DNA of 64,000 nucleotides from the NCBI RefSeq assembly GCF_000960975.1, contig NZ_CP010803.1, positions 1,949,944 to 2,013,943 of the forward strand, in the 5' to 3' direction. This DNA is from Martelella endophytica. GTDB lineage: Bacteria; Pseudomonadota; Alphaproteobacteria; Rhizobiales; Rhizobiaceae. Below, piece by piece: positions 45,555 through 54,652 of this stretch. How positions within the stretch are numbered: position 1 is the stretch's first letter; every line of letters starts with the position of its first letter. The position numbers and the translations under genes were made by a program. A model generated the notes under the pieces. It saw nothing but the letters and a program-made list of their open reading frames with translations. It did not search any database and had not been told where the DNA came from.

Positions 45555-46835
45555 CTAGTGGAACAGGGATGGCAGGAAGAGGGTGAGTGACGGAATGTAT
45601 GTCACCAGCAAAAGCGTTACGACGGCGGCCAGGTAGAAAGGCCATATGGTTCTGATCGCCTGGGTGACCGGTATCTTGCCGACCGCGCAGCCGACGAAGA
45701 GAACCGAGCCGACCGGTGGCGTGCAGAGCCCGATCCCGAGGTTCAGGATCATGATGACGCCGAACTGCACCGGATCAACGCCGAAGGCGGTGGCGACGGG
45801 CAGGAAGATCGGAGTCGTTATGACGATCAACGGCGACATGTCCATGAACGTTCCGAGAATAAGCAACGCAACGTTGATGAGCAGCATGATCACGATCGGA
45901 TTGTCCGAGATCGTCTGCATGAAGGCAACGATGTTGGCCGGCACCCTCAGATAGGCGAGCAGCCAGCCGAAGCAGGCGGCAGAGCCGATGACCAGCAGCA
46001 CCATGGCCGTCGTCTTGACCGCACCGACGGTCACCTCGACGAAGGTCTTGAAGTCCATCGTGCGATAGAGGAACAGCGTGCAGGCAAGCGCATAGACCAC
46101 CGCGATATCGGAGCTTTCCGAGGCGGTGAAGATACCCGAACGCACGCCGCCGAAGATGATCGCGATCAGGATCAGGCCGGGAATGGCGTCGATGAAGAGT
46201 TCGCCGGCAATCTTCATGCCGGGAAACTTCTCGGTGGGGTAGCCGCGCTTCTTGGCGACGAAATAGGCTGCCACCATGAGCGAGAGCGCCAGCACGATAC
46301 CGGGGACGATGCCGGCCGTGAACAGATCGGCGATCGAGATGCGTCCACCACCGGCGATCGAATAGATGATCAGGTTGTGGGACGGCGGCAGCATCAGCGC
46401 GATCATCGCGGCGGTAACCGTGATGTTGACCGCGTAGTCCGCATCATAGCCGCGCTCTTTCATTTGCGGCACCATCAGGCCGCCGATGGCCGAGGCGTCG
46501 GCCGCGGCCGAGCCGGAAATGCCGCCGAACAGCACGGAAGCGGCGATGTTGACCTGGCCGAGGCCACCGCGGAAGTGACCGACGGTCGCGCCGGCAAGTG
46601 CCACCAGCCTGCGGGCGATACCGCCACGCACCATGATCTCGCCGGCATAGATGAAGAATGGGATCGCCATCAGCGCGAACACCGAGACGCCCGAATTCAG
46701 GCGCTGGAACACCACCACCGGCGGCAGGCCGAGATAGAGGATCGTTGCAAAGGACGAAATGCCGAGGCAGAAGGCGACCGGGGTTCCGATCAGAAGAAGG
46801 ACGGCGAATGAACCGAAAAGGACGACAAGTTCCAT
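45555..46835 (-). CDS. TRAP transporter large permease (DctM family), uronate type
   Basis: A 426-residue, ~12-helix sodium-coupled permease. Family segments are GTPVAFCLGISS, MAIPFFIYAGEIMVRGGIARRL, GGISGSAAADASAIGG, LPPSHNLIIYSIAGGG and the late GIGLCTPPVGSVLF. It is in the DctM class that takes up uronic acids and related sugar acids in proteobacteria (compare Agrobacterium GaaPQM for galacturonate). It sits between the Q subunit gene (4-nt gap) and kdgF in the operon. Confidence 0.93.
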   Translation of the reverse strand: MELVVLFGSFAVLLLIGTPVAFCLGISSFATILYLGLPPVVVFQRLNSGVSVFALMAIPFFIYAGEIMVRGGIARRLVALAGATVGHFRGGLGQVNIAASVLFGGISGSAAADASAIGGLMVPQMKERGYDADYAVNITVTAAMIALMLPPSHNLIIYSIAGGGRISIADLFTAGIVPGIVLALSLMVAAYFVAKKRGYPTEKFPGMKIAGELFIDAIPGLILIAIIFGGVRSGIFTASESSDIAVVYALACTLFLYRTMDFKTFVEVTVGAVKTTAMVLLVIGSAACFGWLLAYLRVPANIVAFMQTISDNPIVIMLLINVALLILGTFMDMSPLIVITTPIFLPVATAFGVDPVQFGVIMILNLGIGLCTPPVGSVLFVGCAVGKIPVTQAIRTIWPFYLAAVVTLLLVTYIPSLTLFLPSLFH

Positions 46836-46839
46836 GGGT

Positions 46840-47370
46840 CTACTCCTCGTCGTCGAACAGGTCGGTCTCGCCGAAGCGGGCGGTCGGCAAGCCTGCGGCG
46901 CGCCGTGCGATGCGTTCGAGCGAGAAGATGATCATGAGAGCACCGCCGCAGACCAGCGACAGGAAGCTGACGCCGTCGGGAATGCCGAGCGAGGGCATGG
47001 TCGCGTTCCAGGTCTTCTCCGTGAGCTGCCAGCCGTAGATCACCATGCCTATGGAAAAACCGACGACGCAGATGTCGGAAATGGTGAAGAAGGTCATCTT
47101 CAGCTTCCTCGGAATGACATGGATCAGGATGTCGAAACTGAGGTGATATCCCTCGCGGATGCCGACGGCAGCGCCGAGGAAGATGAACCAGCCCATCAGC
47201 AGGATCGAGGTTTGCTCGGTCCAGATAGGCGTCGAATTGAGCACATAGCGGCCAAAGACCTGCCAGGCGATAAAGGCTGTCATCAGCGCCAGGCCGATCG
47301 CCGCCCCCCAGAGCGCCATTGTGGCGATGACGCCAAGCCCGCGCGCTACCGATTTCATTGTATCTTGCAC
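46840..47370 (-). CDS. TRAP transporter small permease (DctQ family), uronate type
   Basis: A 176-residue four-helix protein with the DctQ pattern: FGRYVLNSTPIWTEQTSILLMGWFIFLGAAVGIREGYHLSFDI spans helices 2–3 and the conserved tryptophan. It couples the periplasmic binding protein to the large permease. I prefer GTG 47370, which has GGGGAG 8 nt upstream, over ATG 47358, which has no ribosome site at a usable distance. The C-terminus is acidic. Confidence 0.88.
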   Translation of the reverse strand: MQDTMKSVARGLGVIATMALWGAAIGLALMTAFIAWQVFGRYVLNSTPIWTEQTSILLMGWFIFLGAAVGIREGYHLSFDILIHVIPRKLKMTFFTISDICVVGFSIGMVIYGWQLTEKTWNATMPSLGIPDGVSFLSLVCGGALMIIFSLERIARRAAGLPTARFGETDLFDDEE

Positions 47371-47428
47371 TTTACTCACTCCCCCGAGGAGAGGGGCGGC
47401 GGGCTGGCCCGCCGCGCCCATCAGGTGC

Positions 47429-48418
47429 TTACTGGACGGCCTGGACCCGCTTGACCATGTCCTTGAGCTTTTCGCTCGTGACATGCTTCTCGTAGACCGG
47501 ACCCATGGCTTCAATGAACGGCGTCTTGTCGATATCGGTGATGATCTCGACACCGGCGTCGCGGACGACCTTCTCGGATTCGGCTTCGCGTGCAGCCCAG
47601 GCCTCACGCTGGAAGACGACCGATTCCTTGGCGGTCTTGCGCACGCAAGCCTGCTGGTCCGGCGTCAGCTTGTCGTAGCTCATCTTCGACATCACCAGCA
47701 CTTCCGGCACGATCAGGTGTTCGTCGAGCGTGTAGTAGGGCGCGACGTCGTAGTGGCTGGAGCTCTCGAAGGACGGCCAGTTGTTTTCCGCGCCGTCTAT
47801 AACGCCGGTCTGGATCGAGGAATAAACCTCGCCATAGGGCATCGGCGTGGCGTTGGCGCCAAGGGCGTTGACCATGTCGACGAAGATGTCCGACTGCATG
47901 ACGCGGAACTTCATGCCCTGCAGGTCTTCCATCGACCGGACCGGACGCTCGCGATTGTAGAACGAACGCGAGCCGCCGTCGTAGAAGGCGAGGCCGACAA
48001 GATCATAGGGTTCGAAGGCGGCCAGGATCTCGTCGCCGATCTCGCCGTCCATGACCTTGTGCATGTGGTCGGTGGAGCGGAAGATATAGGGCAGCGACGG
48101 GATCTGCGTTTCCTCGATCAGGCCGTTGAACGGCCCGAGGCTCACGCGCAGCATGTCGATCACGCCGAAGCGGGTCTGTTCGATCGTGTCCTTTTCCTCG
48201 CCAAGCTGCGCGGAATCGTAGACTTCGATGCCGATTGCACCGCCGGTGCATTCTTCCAGCAGTTCTCCCATGTGCTGGACGGCTGTCACGGTCGGATAGC
48301 CCGCGGGGTGCGTATCCGAAGAGCGCAGCATCATGTCGGCAGCATTGGCGCTGACCGAACCTGCCGCGATGATCGCGACAGTCGCAATTCCCATTCCCAG
48401 TTCTTTCAAGCTTTTCAT
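47429..48418 (-). CDS. TRAP transporter solute-binding protein (DctP family), uronate type
   Basis: A 329-residue periplasmic binding protein with a signal peptide at residues 1–26 (ending SANA). It shows DctP features: [18 protein letters not shown] start, [46 protein letters not shown] with the carboxylate-binding arginine and the aspartate/glutamate pair, and a basic end. Embedded between uxaC and the uronate catabolic genes, its ligand is very likely galacturonate, glucuronate or a short unsaturated uronide. AGAGGACC precedes the start. Confidence 0.93.
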   Translation of the reverse strand: MKSLKELGMGIATVAIIAAGSVSANAADMMLRSSDTHPAGYPTVTAVQHMGELLEECTGGAIGIEVYDSAQLGEEKDTIEQTRFGVIDMLRVSLGPFNGLIEETQIPSLPYIFRSTDHMHKVMDGEIGDEILAAFEPYDLVGLAFYDGGSRSFYNRERPVRSMEDLQGMKFRVMQSDIFVDMVNALGANATPMPYGEVYSSIQTGVIDGAENNWPSFESSSHYDVAPYYTLDEHLIVPEVLVMSKMSYDKLTPDQQACVRKTAKESVVFQREAWAAREAESEKVVRDAGVEIITDIDKTPFIEAMGPVYEKHVTSEKLKDMVKRVQAVQ

Positions 48419-48450
48419 AAGGTCCTCTCCCTGCTTGAAAATGGCTGTTG

Positions 48451-49854
48451 CTACAGCCTGTATGCGCGCTTGACCAAATTGTAGGTCAAGTCGCGCGCGA
48501 CGTCCGGGGCCTCGTCTTCATCGAGACGTCCGGTGGCGACAAGGGTCGCCAGAAATGCACAGTCGACGCGGCGGGCGACATCGTGGCGCGCGGGGATCGA
48601 GCAGAATGCGCGCGTGTCGTCGTTGAAGCCGACTGTATTATAGAAGCCTGCCGTTTCCGTGACGGTTTCACGGTAGCGGCGCATGCCTTCGGGGCTGTCG
48701 TGGAACCACCATGCCGGGCCGAGCTTGAGGGCGGGATAGACGCCCGCCAGCGGCGCGAGCTCACGGGCAAAGGCGGTCTCGTCCAGCGTGAACAGGATGA
48801 TGGTGAGCTTGGGGTTCATGCCGACGGCGTTCAGCAACGGACGCAGTGCCTTGACGTAGTTGGTCTGCGTCGGGATGTCGAAGCCCTTGTCGCGGCCATG
48901 ACGGGCCATGACCTCGTCGGAATGGTTGCGCATGGAGCCGGGATGGATCTGCAGCACCAGGTCGTCATCAATGCTCATGCGCGCCATTTCGGTCAGCATC
49001 TGGCCGCGGAAGGCATCGGCCTCTTCCGGCGTGCACTTGCCCATCAGTGCCTTCTGGAACAGGGCGGCTGCCTCGGCCTTCGGCAGGTCTTCGGTGCGCG
49101 CTGTGGCATGGCCATGGTCGCTCGACGTCGCGCCGAACGCCTTGAAGAAGGCGCGGCGCTGCCGGTGAGCATCCAGATACTGGTCATAGTCGGTGGTGTT
49201 GAGGCCGGTGATTTCACCGAACTTCTCGACGTTTTCGGTAAAGCCCTCGAATTCGGGATCGACCACCGGATCGGGACGATAGGCGGTGACGACACGTCCG
49301 CCCGTCCAGCCGCTCTCACGGATCATCTTGTGCCATTTGAGGTCGTCGAGCGGGCTTTCGGTGGTCGCGATGACCTCGATGTTGAAACGCTCGAACAGCG
49401 CCCGCGGCCGGAATTCCGGCTTCTGCAGGCAGTCATTGATGTGGTCGTAGAACTCGTCGGCCGTGTCCGGGCCGAAACGTTTGGTGAGGCCGAAGACATG
49501 CTGGAAGGAATGTTCGAGCCAGCCGCGGCTCGGCGTGCCACGCAGCAGGTAGAAGTTTTCGGCAAACAGGCGCCAGATCTTGCGGCTGTCGGTCTCGGTC
49601 TCGCCGCCGTCGACGCGCGGAACGCCGAGATCGGTCAGCGGCACGCCCTGGGAGCAGAGCATGCGGAAGACATAGTGGTCGGGAACGACGAAGAGCTTGG
49701 CCGGATCAGGGAAAGCCTCGTTTTCGGCATACCAGCGCGGATCGGTGTGGCCATGGGGGCTGACAATGGGAAGATCCTTGATCTCGCTATAAAGCGCGCG
49801 CGCGAACTCGCGTGCCTTCGGTTCGATCGGAAAGAGCCTGTCTTCGTTCAGCAT
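48451..49854 (-). CDS. uxaC: Glucuronate (uronate) isomerase
   Basis: Interconverts D-galacturonate/D-tagaturonate and D-glucuronate/D-fructuronate, the first cytosolic step for saturated uronates. The 467-residue protein is a TIM-barrel metal enzyme with the metal-binding HGH in [15 protein letters not shown], the [33 protein letters not shown] and late [10 protein letters not shown] and [14 protein letters not shown] segments. GGGAGG precedes ATG 49854. It is the first gene of the operon and divergent from the GntR regulator. Confidence 0.95.
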   Translation of the reverse strand: MLNEDRLFPIEPKAREFARALYSEIKDLPIVSPHGHTDPRWYAENEAFPDPAKLFVVPDHYVFRMLCSQGVPLTDLGVPRVDGGETETDSRKIWRLFAENFYLLRGTPSRGWLEHSFQHVFGLTKRFGPDTADEFYDHINDCLQKPEFRPRALFERFNIEVIATTESPLDDLKWHKMIRESGWTGGRVVTAYRPDPVVDPEFEGFTENVEKFGEITGLNTTDYDQYLDAHRQRRAFFKAFGATSSDHGHATARTEDLPKAEAAALFQKALMGKCTPEEADAFRGQMLTEMARMSIDDDLVLQIHPGSMRNHSDEVMARHGRDKGFDIPTQTNYVKALRPLLNAVGMNPKLTIILFTLDETAFARELAPLAGVYPALKLGPAWWFHDSPEGMRRYRETVTETAGFYNTVGFNDDTRAFCSIPARHDVARRVDCAFLATLVATGRLDEDEAPDVARDLTYNLVKRAYRL

Positions 49855-49891
49855 TGATGACCTCCCAAAATTGCTTCTCTGTGACCTGCGG

Positions 49892-49909
49892 AAATGCAAG
49901 ATTGCATTT
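49892..49909. promoter_or_regulatory. 18-bp perfect palindrome in the uxaC/gntR divergent promoter
   Basis: AAATGCAAGATTGCATTT: an 8-2-8 perfect inverted repeat (left arm 49892–49899, right arm 49902–49909), 38 nt from the uxaC start. It is a strong operator candidate for a dimeric regulator, probably the GntR-family protein encoded next to it. Confidence 0.6.
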
Positions 49910-49918
49910 TGTGGAAAA

Positions 49919-49932
49919 ACTAATATGTTAGT
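49919..49932. promoter_or_regulatory. Second inverted repeat in the uxaC/gntR promoter
   Basis: ACTAA–TATG–TTAGT, a perfect 5-4-5 repeat, 27 nt before the GntR start at 49960. Different in sequence from the neighbouring palindrome, so possibly a site for a second regulator. Confidence 0.45.
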
Positions 49933-49959
49933 ATGCGTCGGAAGTCAATGGAGATGCGG

Positions 49960-50661
49960 ATGGCTGGGGAAATCAAAATTGCAGCGCTCGCGCAGAAGCG
50001 CACGCCATCAGTCACGGATCTTGTCTACGAACACCTTTATCAGCAGGTTGTCGAGAACAAGCTGCCGCCGGGCTCGAAACTTTCCGAGATCGATGTCGCC
50101 CGCCAGCTCGGTGTTTCCCGCCAGCCGGTGCGCGACGCCTTCTACCGGCTTTCGCAGCAGGGCTTCCTCAGCATACGCCCGCAGCGCGCGACCCTGGTCA
50201 CGCATATTTCCGAGGAAGACGTGCAGCAGGCCCACTTCATCCGCTCCGCCCTGGAGGTCGCAACGGTCGCGGCCGCGGCCGAGCATTTCTCCAAAGCCGA
50301 TTGCGAGGCTTTGCGCAGTCTTATCGCCGAGCAGGCGACGGCGATCGGCAACGACGATCGGATCGGCTTCCACACGCTCGACGATGAGTTCCATCGTGTC
50401 ATCTGCGAATTGTCCGGCCATGGCAGTGTCTGGTCATTGATTCGCGATCACAAGGCGCATATGGACCGGGTACGGTTTTTGAGTCTGGCCTTTGGCGCTA
50501 GGGAAGCGCTTGAGGAGCATACCCGCATCGCCGATGCGATCGCCGCTCATGACGTCGATGGCGCGGTTGCTGCGATGCGCGGACACCTGTCCCAGATCGC
50601 GAAGATCGTCGACCGCATTCACGTATCCCACCCCGCCTTTTTCGAAATGGACGAGACATGA
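49960..50661 (+). CDS. GntR/FadR-family (FCD) transcriptional regulator of uronate genes
   Basis: A 233-residue regulator: winged helix (VYEHLYQQVVENKLPPGSKLSEIDVARQLGVSRQPVRDAFYRLSQQGFL) plus a helical FCD effector domain with metal-binding histidines (FHTLDDEFHRVI, and HTRIADAIAAHD). Such proteins (ExuR/UxuR/KdgR-like FadR types) are released from DNA by uronates or KDG pathway intermediates. I use ATG 49960 because GGAG at 49950–49953 precedes it; ATG 49933 and 49948 are in frame upstream. It overlaps kdgK by 4 nt (ATGA). Confidence 0.92.
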   Translation: MAGEIKIAALAQKRTPSVTDLVYEHLYQQVVENKLPPGSKLSEIDVARQLGVSRQPVRDAFYRLSQQGFLSIRPQRATLVTHISEEDVQQAHFIRSALEVATVAAAAEHFSKADCEALRSLIAEQATAIGNDDRIGFHTLDDEFHRVICELSGHGSVWSLIRDHKAHMDRVRFLSLAFGAREALEEHTRIADAIAAHDVDGAVAAMRGHLSQIAKIVDRIHVSHPAFFEMDET

Positions 50662-51566
50662 AATCCGAAAATATCCTGTGCATCGGCGAATGCATGGTCG
50701 AGATGGCCCCGCGCGAGGACGGCGCCTATATGCGCGGCTTCGCCGGCGACACCTTTAATTCTGCCTGGTATCTGGCAAAGCTGCTGCCGAAATCCTTCAC
50801 CGTCGATTATTTCACCGGCGCCGGCACGGATGCGGTATCGGACGAAATGCTGGCCTTCATGGAGAATGCGGGCGTCGGCACATCCACGATCCGCCGCATT
50901 TCCGACCGCACGGTCGGCCTCTACATGATCGCCCTGAAGAATGGCGAGCGCTCCTTCTCCTACTGGCGCGGCCAGTCCGCCGCCAAGCTGCTCGCCGCCG
51001 ACCGCGCGGCGCTTTCTGCGGCCGTCAAGGACAAGGGGTTGATCCTGTTTTCCGGCATCACCATGGCCGTGGTGAATGCGGAAGACCGGCAGACCCTGTT
51101 CGAGGTGCTGGCCGAGGCCCGTGCCGCCGGAACCACGATCGCCTTCGACCCCAACATGCGGCTGCGGCTTTGGCCCTCGCGCGAGGTGATGGCCGAGACG
51201 ATCATGCAGGCGGCCGAAGTCAGCGACATCGTGCTGCCCTCCTTCGATGAGGATGGCTCGATTTTCGGTGACAAGACCCCGGAAGCGACGATTGCCCGCT
51301 ACCGCGCAAAGGGCGTAAAGACCGTCATCGTCAAGAACGGCGTCGATACGATTTACGCCGAGGACGAGGTTGCCGGCCCGCTGACCTATCAGCCGGTCCC
51401 CGCCGAGAGCGTCGTTGATACGACGGCTGCCGGCGACAGCTTCAATGCCGGCCTGATTACCGCACTGATGACCGGTGCAGGACTTGCAGATGCCATCGAA
51501 CGCGGTGCCACGCTTTCTTCCCGCGTCATCGGCGCGCGCGGCGCGCTGGTGCCGGAGGCGCTGTAA
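50658..51566 (+). CDS. kdgK: 2-keto-3-deoxygluconate kinase
   Basis: Phosphorylates KDG to KDPG, the step where all pectin-derived branches meet; a KDPG aldolase encoded elsewhere would finish the pathway. The 302-residue PfkB-family protein has the N-terminal GECMVEMAP and GGxxxN-like FAGDTFNSAWYLAKLL sugar-binding region, FDPNMRLRLW, the KNGVD motif, and the C-terminal PfkB signature DTTAAGDSFNAG with the catalytic aspartate. It is translationally coupled to the GntR regulator. Confidence 0.93.
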   Translation: MKSENILCIGECMVEMAPREDGAYMRGFAGDTFNSAWYLAKLLPKSFTVDYFTGAGTDAVSDEMLAFMENAGVGTSTIRRISDRTVGLYMIALKNGERSFSYWRGQSAAKLLAADRAALSAAVKDKGLILFSGITMAVVNAEDRQTLFEVLAEARAAGTTIAFDPNMRLRLWPSREVMAETIMQAAEVSDIVLPSFDEDGSIFGDKTPEATIARYRAKGVKTVIVKNGVDTIYAEDEVAGPLTYQPVPAESVVDTTAAGDSFNAGLITALMTGAGLADAIERGATLSSRVIGARGALVPEAL

Positions 51567-51590
51567 CGCCGTGCCTCGCTGCGCCGCCCC

Positions 51591-52535
51591 TCAGTCGGCG
51601 TCGCTATGTTGAATGGTGTCCTCGATGGGCCGCAGCAACGGGAAGACGGCCATGCCGTCTTCCTCCCCACGGGGAAACCCGCCTTCCTGATGGCGTTTGG
51701 TCAGAACCTTGTAGCCGGCCGGGCTGACGCCGATGTAGCGCTTGAACATGCGCGAGAAATAGTAGCTGTCGGTATAGCCGACGAAATCGGCGGCCTGCTT
51801 CACCGTCTGGCCGCTGGCAAGCAGCGCCATGGCGCGCTCCATGCGTTTGAATTCCTGATATTTCGGCGGCGTCAGGCCGACCTGTTTCTTGAACTCCCGA
51901 CGGAAATAATCCTGGTTATAGGGGATCGAATCGAGCACGCGCGGCACGGTGTCGGAGCTGAGCGGGTCGGCGGCGATCTGCGACGCCGCGACCATGACCG
52001 ACAGCGACAGGCTGTCCGGGTTGTTGACGGAAACCTCCTGCTGCGGCCGCCAGCGAATGAAGGCCGCCTCGATGAATTCGGTCAGGAGCACCATGAACAT
52101 GTGGTGCTGGGCGAAGGTGGTCGACGACAGCGGCGAATTCTCCCGGTAGTGACGGGCCAGCGGCTGGATCATCTCCCACCGCGGCAAATCGACCCAGAGC
52201 CGGCAGTCCATCTGCTTGAACAGGTCCATGCGGCCGAAAATCTCGGCGCGGAAGTGCTGGGCGACGCCGGTATAGAGCTCCTTGGAGACCGACCGTCCGA
52301 CGAAGCGTTCGCCGGCGGGTATCATCATCGCCCGGCCCGGTTTCATCTCGAAATGCTCGCCTGCGATCTCGTATTCCCCGCACCCGGTCAGGCAGATGAC
52401 GAGGTCATGGACCTTGTTGATCTTGTCCGTGCTCCATGTCGAAGTGTGCAGCATTCTGATGACCGAACGGGTCAAAGTCAGGTTCAGCGCGTTCGCCGCA
52501 AGTCCATCGAGAACCCCACCTTCGATTTTCTCCAT
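51591..52535 (-). CDS. AraC-family transcriptional regulator
   Basis: A 314-residue regulator with an N-terminal cupin-like sensor domain (GCGEYEIAGEHFEMKPGRAMMIPAGERF, the jelly-roll ligand pocket) and a C-terminal double helix-turn-helix (SIPYNQDYFRREFKKQVGLTPPKYQEFKRMERAMALL, then VKQAADFVGYTDSYYFSRMFKRYIGVSP). It is divergent from the TogMNAB-like importer operon and probably activates it in response to a galacturonide. A polar ~30-residue tail follows the second HTH. Confidence 0.92.
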   Translation of the reverse strand: MEKIEGGVLDGLAANALNLTLTRSVIRMLHTSTWSTDKINKVHDLVICLTGCGEYEIAGEHFEMKPGRAMMIPAGERFVGRSVSKELYTGVAQHFRAEIFGRMDLFKQMDCRLWVDLPRWEMIQPLARHYRENSPLSSTTFAQHHMFMVLLTEFIEAAFIRWRPQQEVSVNNPDSLSLSVMVAASQIAADPLSSDTVPRVLDSIPYNQDYFRREFKKQVGLTPPKYQEFKRMERAMALLASGQTVKQAADFVGYTDSYYFSRMFKRYIGVSPAGYKVLTKRHQEGGFPRGEEDGMAVFPLLRPIEDTIQHSDAD

Positions 52536-52582
52536 CTTTTTGTCCGAAACCCTCTATTCCAAATTTTCGCCCGAGGAGGATT

Positions 52583-52726
52583 ATGAACACTCGAAACGCC
52601 GAAATAAAGGCGTGTTGCGTCACGAAACGACTGGGAGGTTGTAGCACGCATGGGAAGAGACAAGAGCTTCATCGGCTAATCCCTCGCGCTGCGCTTAAGC
52701 GCCATGTACAATTCAGCATACAATAA
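52583..52726 (+). CDS. Possible small ORF (47 aa) upstream of the ABC importer
   Basis: ATG 52583 follows GAGGAGG (52573–52579), the best ribosome site in this stretch though only 3 nt away, and the frame stays open for 47 codons to TAA at 52726. The product would be basic and cysteine-containing (KACCVTKRLGGC region). No family recognised; it could be a leader peptide, a small protein, or chance. Confidence 0.22.
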   Translation: MNTRNAEIKACCVTKRLGGCSTHGKRQELHRLIPRAALKRHVQFSIQ

Positions 52727-52798
52727 CGTCTTTGCCGCCCCGCCGGTTGGGCACGCGCGCATCTGCGCCGCGTTCCGTCCGGCCAAGGCGTCGGCGAC

Positions 52799-52817
52799 TT
52801 TCCGGCTCAGCCGGAAA
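52799..52817 (+). promoter_or_regulatory. Hairpin in the leader of the oligogalacturonide ABC operon
   Basis: TTTCCGGC–TCA–GCCGGAAA: a perfect 8-bp stem with a 3-nt loop, ending 19 nt before the first permease start and just ahead of its AAGGAA ribosome site. It could modulate translation, stabilise the mRNA, or be an operator. Confidence 0.45.
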
Positions 52818-52836
52818 ATCAACAAGGAATGCGATC

Positions 52837-53733
52837 ATGGGCGGTGAAAATCGGTTCATGGGGCTCGCCTATCTGTCCCCTTACATCATCGGCCTGCTGC
52901 TTTTTACCGCAGTGCCTTTCGTCGCCTCATTCGTGCTGTCGTTTACCGACTACTCGTTGATGAGCGCGCCGCATTTCGTCGGCCTGAAAAACTATATCAA
53001 GCTGTTCACCGGCGACCGCACCTTCAACAAGTCGCTGTCGGTGACGTTGATCTACGTGTTCTCCACGGTGCCTCTGAAGCTTGCCTTCGCGCTCTTCATC
53101 GCGGTGATCCTGAACTACAAGCTGAAGTTCATCAACTTCTTCCGCACGGCCTTCTATGTGCCGTCCATCCTTGGCGGTTCGATCGCGATCGCGGTTCTGT
53201 GGCGGTATCTGTTCCAGTCGGGCGGTGGCCATGAAGGCCTGGTCAACATGGCGCTGATGGCCGCCGGTTTCGAGCCGGTGAACTGGTTCGGCGATCCCAC
53301 CAACGCATTGTTCACCATCACGCTCCTGCGCCTGTGGCAGTTCGGCTCGGCGATGGTGATCTTCCTGGCCGCGCTGCAGAGCGTCGACAACTCGCTCTAC
53401 GAGGCGGCCGCCATTGACGGCGCCGGCAAGTGGCGCACCTTCTTCTTCATCACCCTGCCGCTGATCACGCCTGTCATCTTCTTCAATCTGATCATGCAGA
53501 CGGTTCAGGCGTTCCAGGAATTCAACGGTCCCTACATCATCACCAAGGGCGGACCGCTGAAGGCGACCTATCTGTTGCCACTCTACATTTATGACGAGGC
53601 CTTCAAGCACTTCAAGATGGGCTACGCCTCCGCCATCGCCTGGGTGATGTTCGCCATCATCATGGTCCTGACGCTGATCGCCTTCTGGTCGTCGCGCCAC
53701 TGGGTCTACTATGCCGGCGACAAGAGGAGCTGA
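52837..53733 (+). CDS. Oligogalacturonide-type ABC transporter permease 1 (TogM-like)
   Basis: A 298-residue MalF-type permease with six membrane helices, beginning near AYLSPYIIGLLLFTAVPF. It has the ATPase-contacting EAA loop YEAAAIDGAGKWRTFFFITLPLITP. Gene order permease–permease–ATPase–binding protein equals that of togMNAB in Dickeya. The start at 52837 follows AAGGAA; the longer frame upstream runs through the regulatory region and is rejected. Confidence 0.9.
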   Translation: MGGENRFMGLAYLSPYIIGLLLFTAVPFVASFVLSFTDYSLMSAPHFVGLKNYIKLFTGDRTFNKSLSVTLIYVFSTVPLKLAFALFIAVILNYKLKFINFFRTAFYVPSILGGSIAIAVLWRYLFQSGGGHEGLVNMALMAAGFEPVNWFGDPTNALFTITLLRLWQFGSAMVIFLAALQSVDNSLYEAAAIDGAGKWRTFFFITLPLITPVIFFNLIMQTVQAFQEFNGPYIITKGGPLKATYLLPLYIYDEAFKHFKMGYASAIAWVMFAIIMVLTLIAFWSSRHWVYYAGDKRS

Positions 53734-53735
53734 TC

Positions 53736-54647
53736 ATGACCGAGCAAACCTTGTCATCCACCCTGAGTGCCCGTGATCTGGAAGCGATCGAAGCCCGCAA
53801 GCGCGAACAGCGCAAGGTGCTGATTTCCTCGATCTTCCGCTACATCATCCTGTTCGCCGTCGGCCTGATCATGCTCTATCCGCTGATCTGGCTGGTTGGG
53901 GCCTCGTTCAAGACCAACGCCGAGATCTTCTCGGGCGCCGGCTTCTGGCCGAGAAGCCCGACGCTTTCCGGTTATGTCGAAGGCTGGAAGACATCGACGC
54001 CCTATACGTTCGGGCGGTTCTTCCTCAACACCTTCCTGATCCTGATCCCGAAGCTGATCGGAACGGCGATCTCGGCAACGGCGGTGGCCTATGGCTTCGC
54101 CCGCTTCGAGTTCCCCGGCAAGAAGATCCTGTTCGCCTCGCTGATCGCGATCCTGCTGCTGCCCAACGTCGTCACCCGCATCCCGCAGTACCTGCTGTTC
54201 CGTGAGTTCGGCTGGCTGGACAGCTTCCTGCCGCTGTGGGTTCCCTCGGCCTTTGCAGGCGACGCGTTCTTCGTCTTCATGCTGGTGCAGTTCCTGCGCG
54301 CCATCCCGCGCGACATGGAAGAGGCGGCCCGCGTGGATGGTGCCAATAGCTGGCAGACGCTGATCTTCATCGTCGTGCCGCTGCTGACGCCGGCGCTGAT
54401 CTCTGTCTGCCTGTTCCAGTTCATGTGGTCGATGAACGACTTCCTCGGCCCGTTGATCTACATCTCGTCGGTCGACAAGTACCCGGTATCGCTGGCGCTG
54501 AAACTGTCGATCGATACCACCGAAGCATTCGACTGGAACAAGATCCTCGCCATGTCCGTCCTGACGATCGCCCCCGCGCTGATCGTGTTCTTCATGGCAC
54601 AGAAGTATTTCATCGAAGGAATCTCCGCTGGCGGAGTCAAAGGATAA
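53736..54647 (+). CDS. Oligogalacturonide-type ABC transporter permease 2 (TogN-like)
   Basis: A 303-residue MalG-type permease: N-terminal charged segment, first helix YIILFAVGLIMLYPLIWLVG, the SFKTNAEIF motif that follows it in this family, and the EAA loop MEEAARVDGANSWQTLIFIVVPLLTPAL. The ending FFMAQKYFIEGISAGGVKG is the classic tail of MalG-type sugar permeases. It begins 2 nt after the first permease gene. Confidence 0.93.
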   Translation: MTEQTLSSTLSARDLEAIEARKREQRKVLISSIFRYIILFAVGLIMLYPLIWLVGASFKTNAEIFSGAGFWPRSPTLSGYVEGWKTSTPYTFGRFFLNTFLILIPKLIGTAISATAVAYGFARFEFPGKKILFASLIAILLLPNVVTRIPQYLLFREFGWLDSFLPLWVPSAFAGDAFFVFMLVQFLRAIPRDMEEAARVDGANSWQTLIFIVVPLLTPALISVCLFQFMWSMNDFLGPLIYISSVDKYPVSLALKLSIDTTEAFDWNKILAMSVLTIAPALIVFFMAQKYFIEGISAGGVKG

Positions 54648-54652
54648 GAACC

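Larger units (their letters stand above)
52536..52836. other. 301-bp divergent regulatory region between araC-type gene and oligogalacturonide ABC operon
   Basis: Contains, in order, a possible 47-codon ORF with a strong AGGAGG site (52583–52726), an AT-rich patch near 52705–52730 that may be a promoter, and a hairpin at 52799–52817 just before the importer start. No other feature was recognised. Confidence 0.5.
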
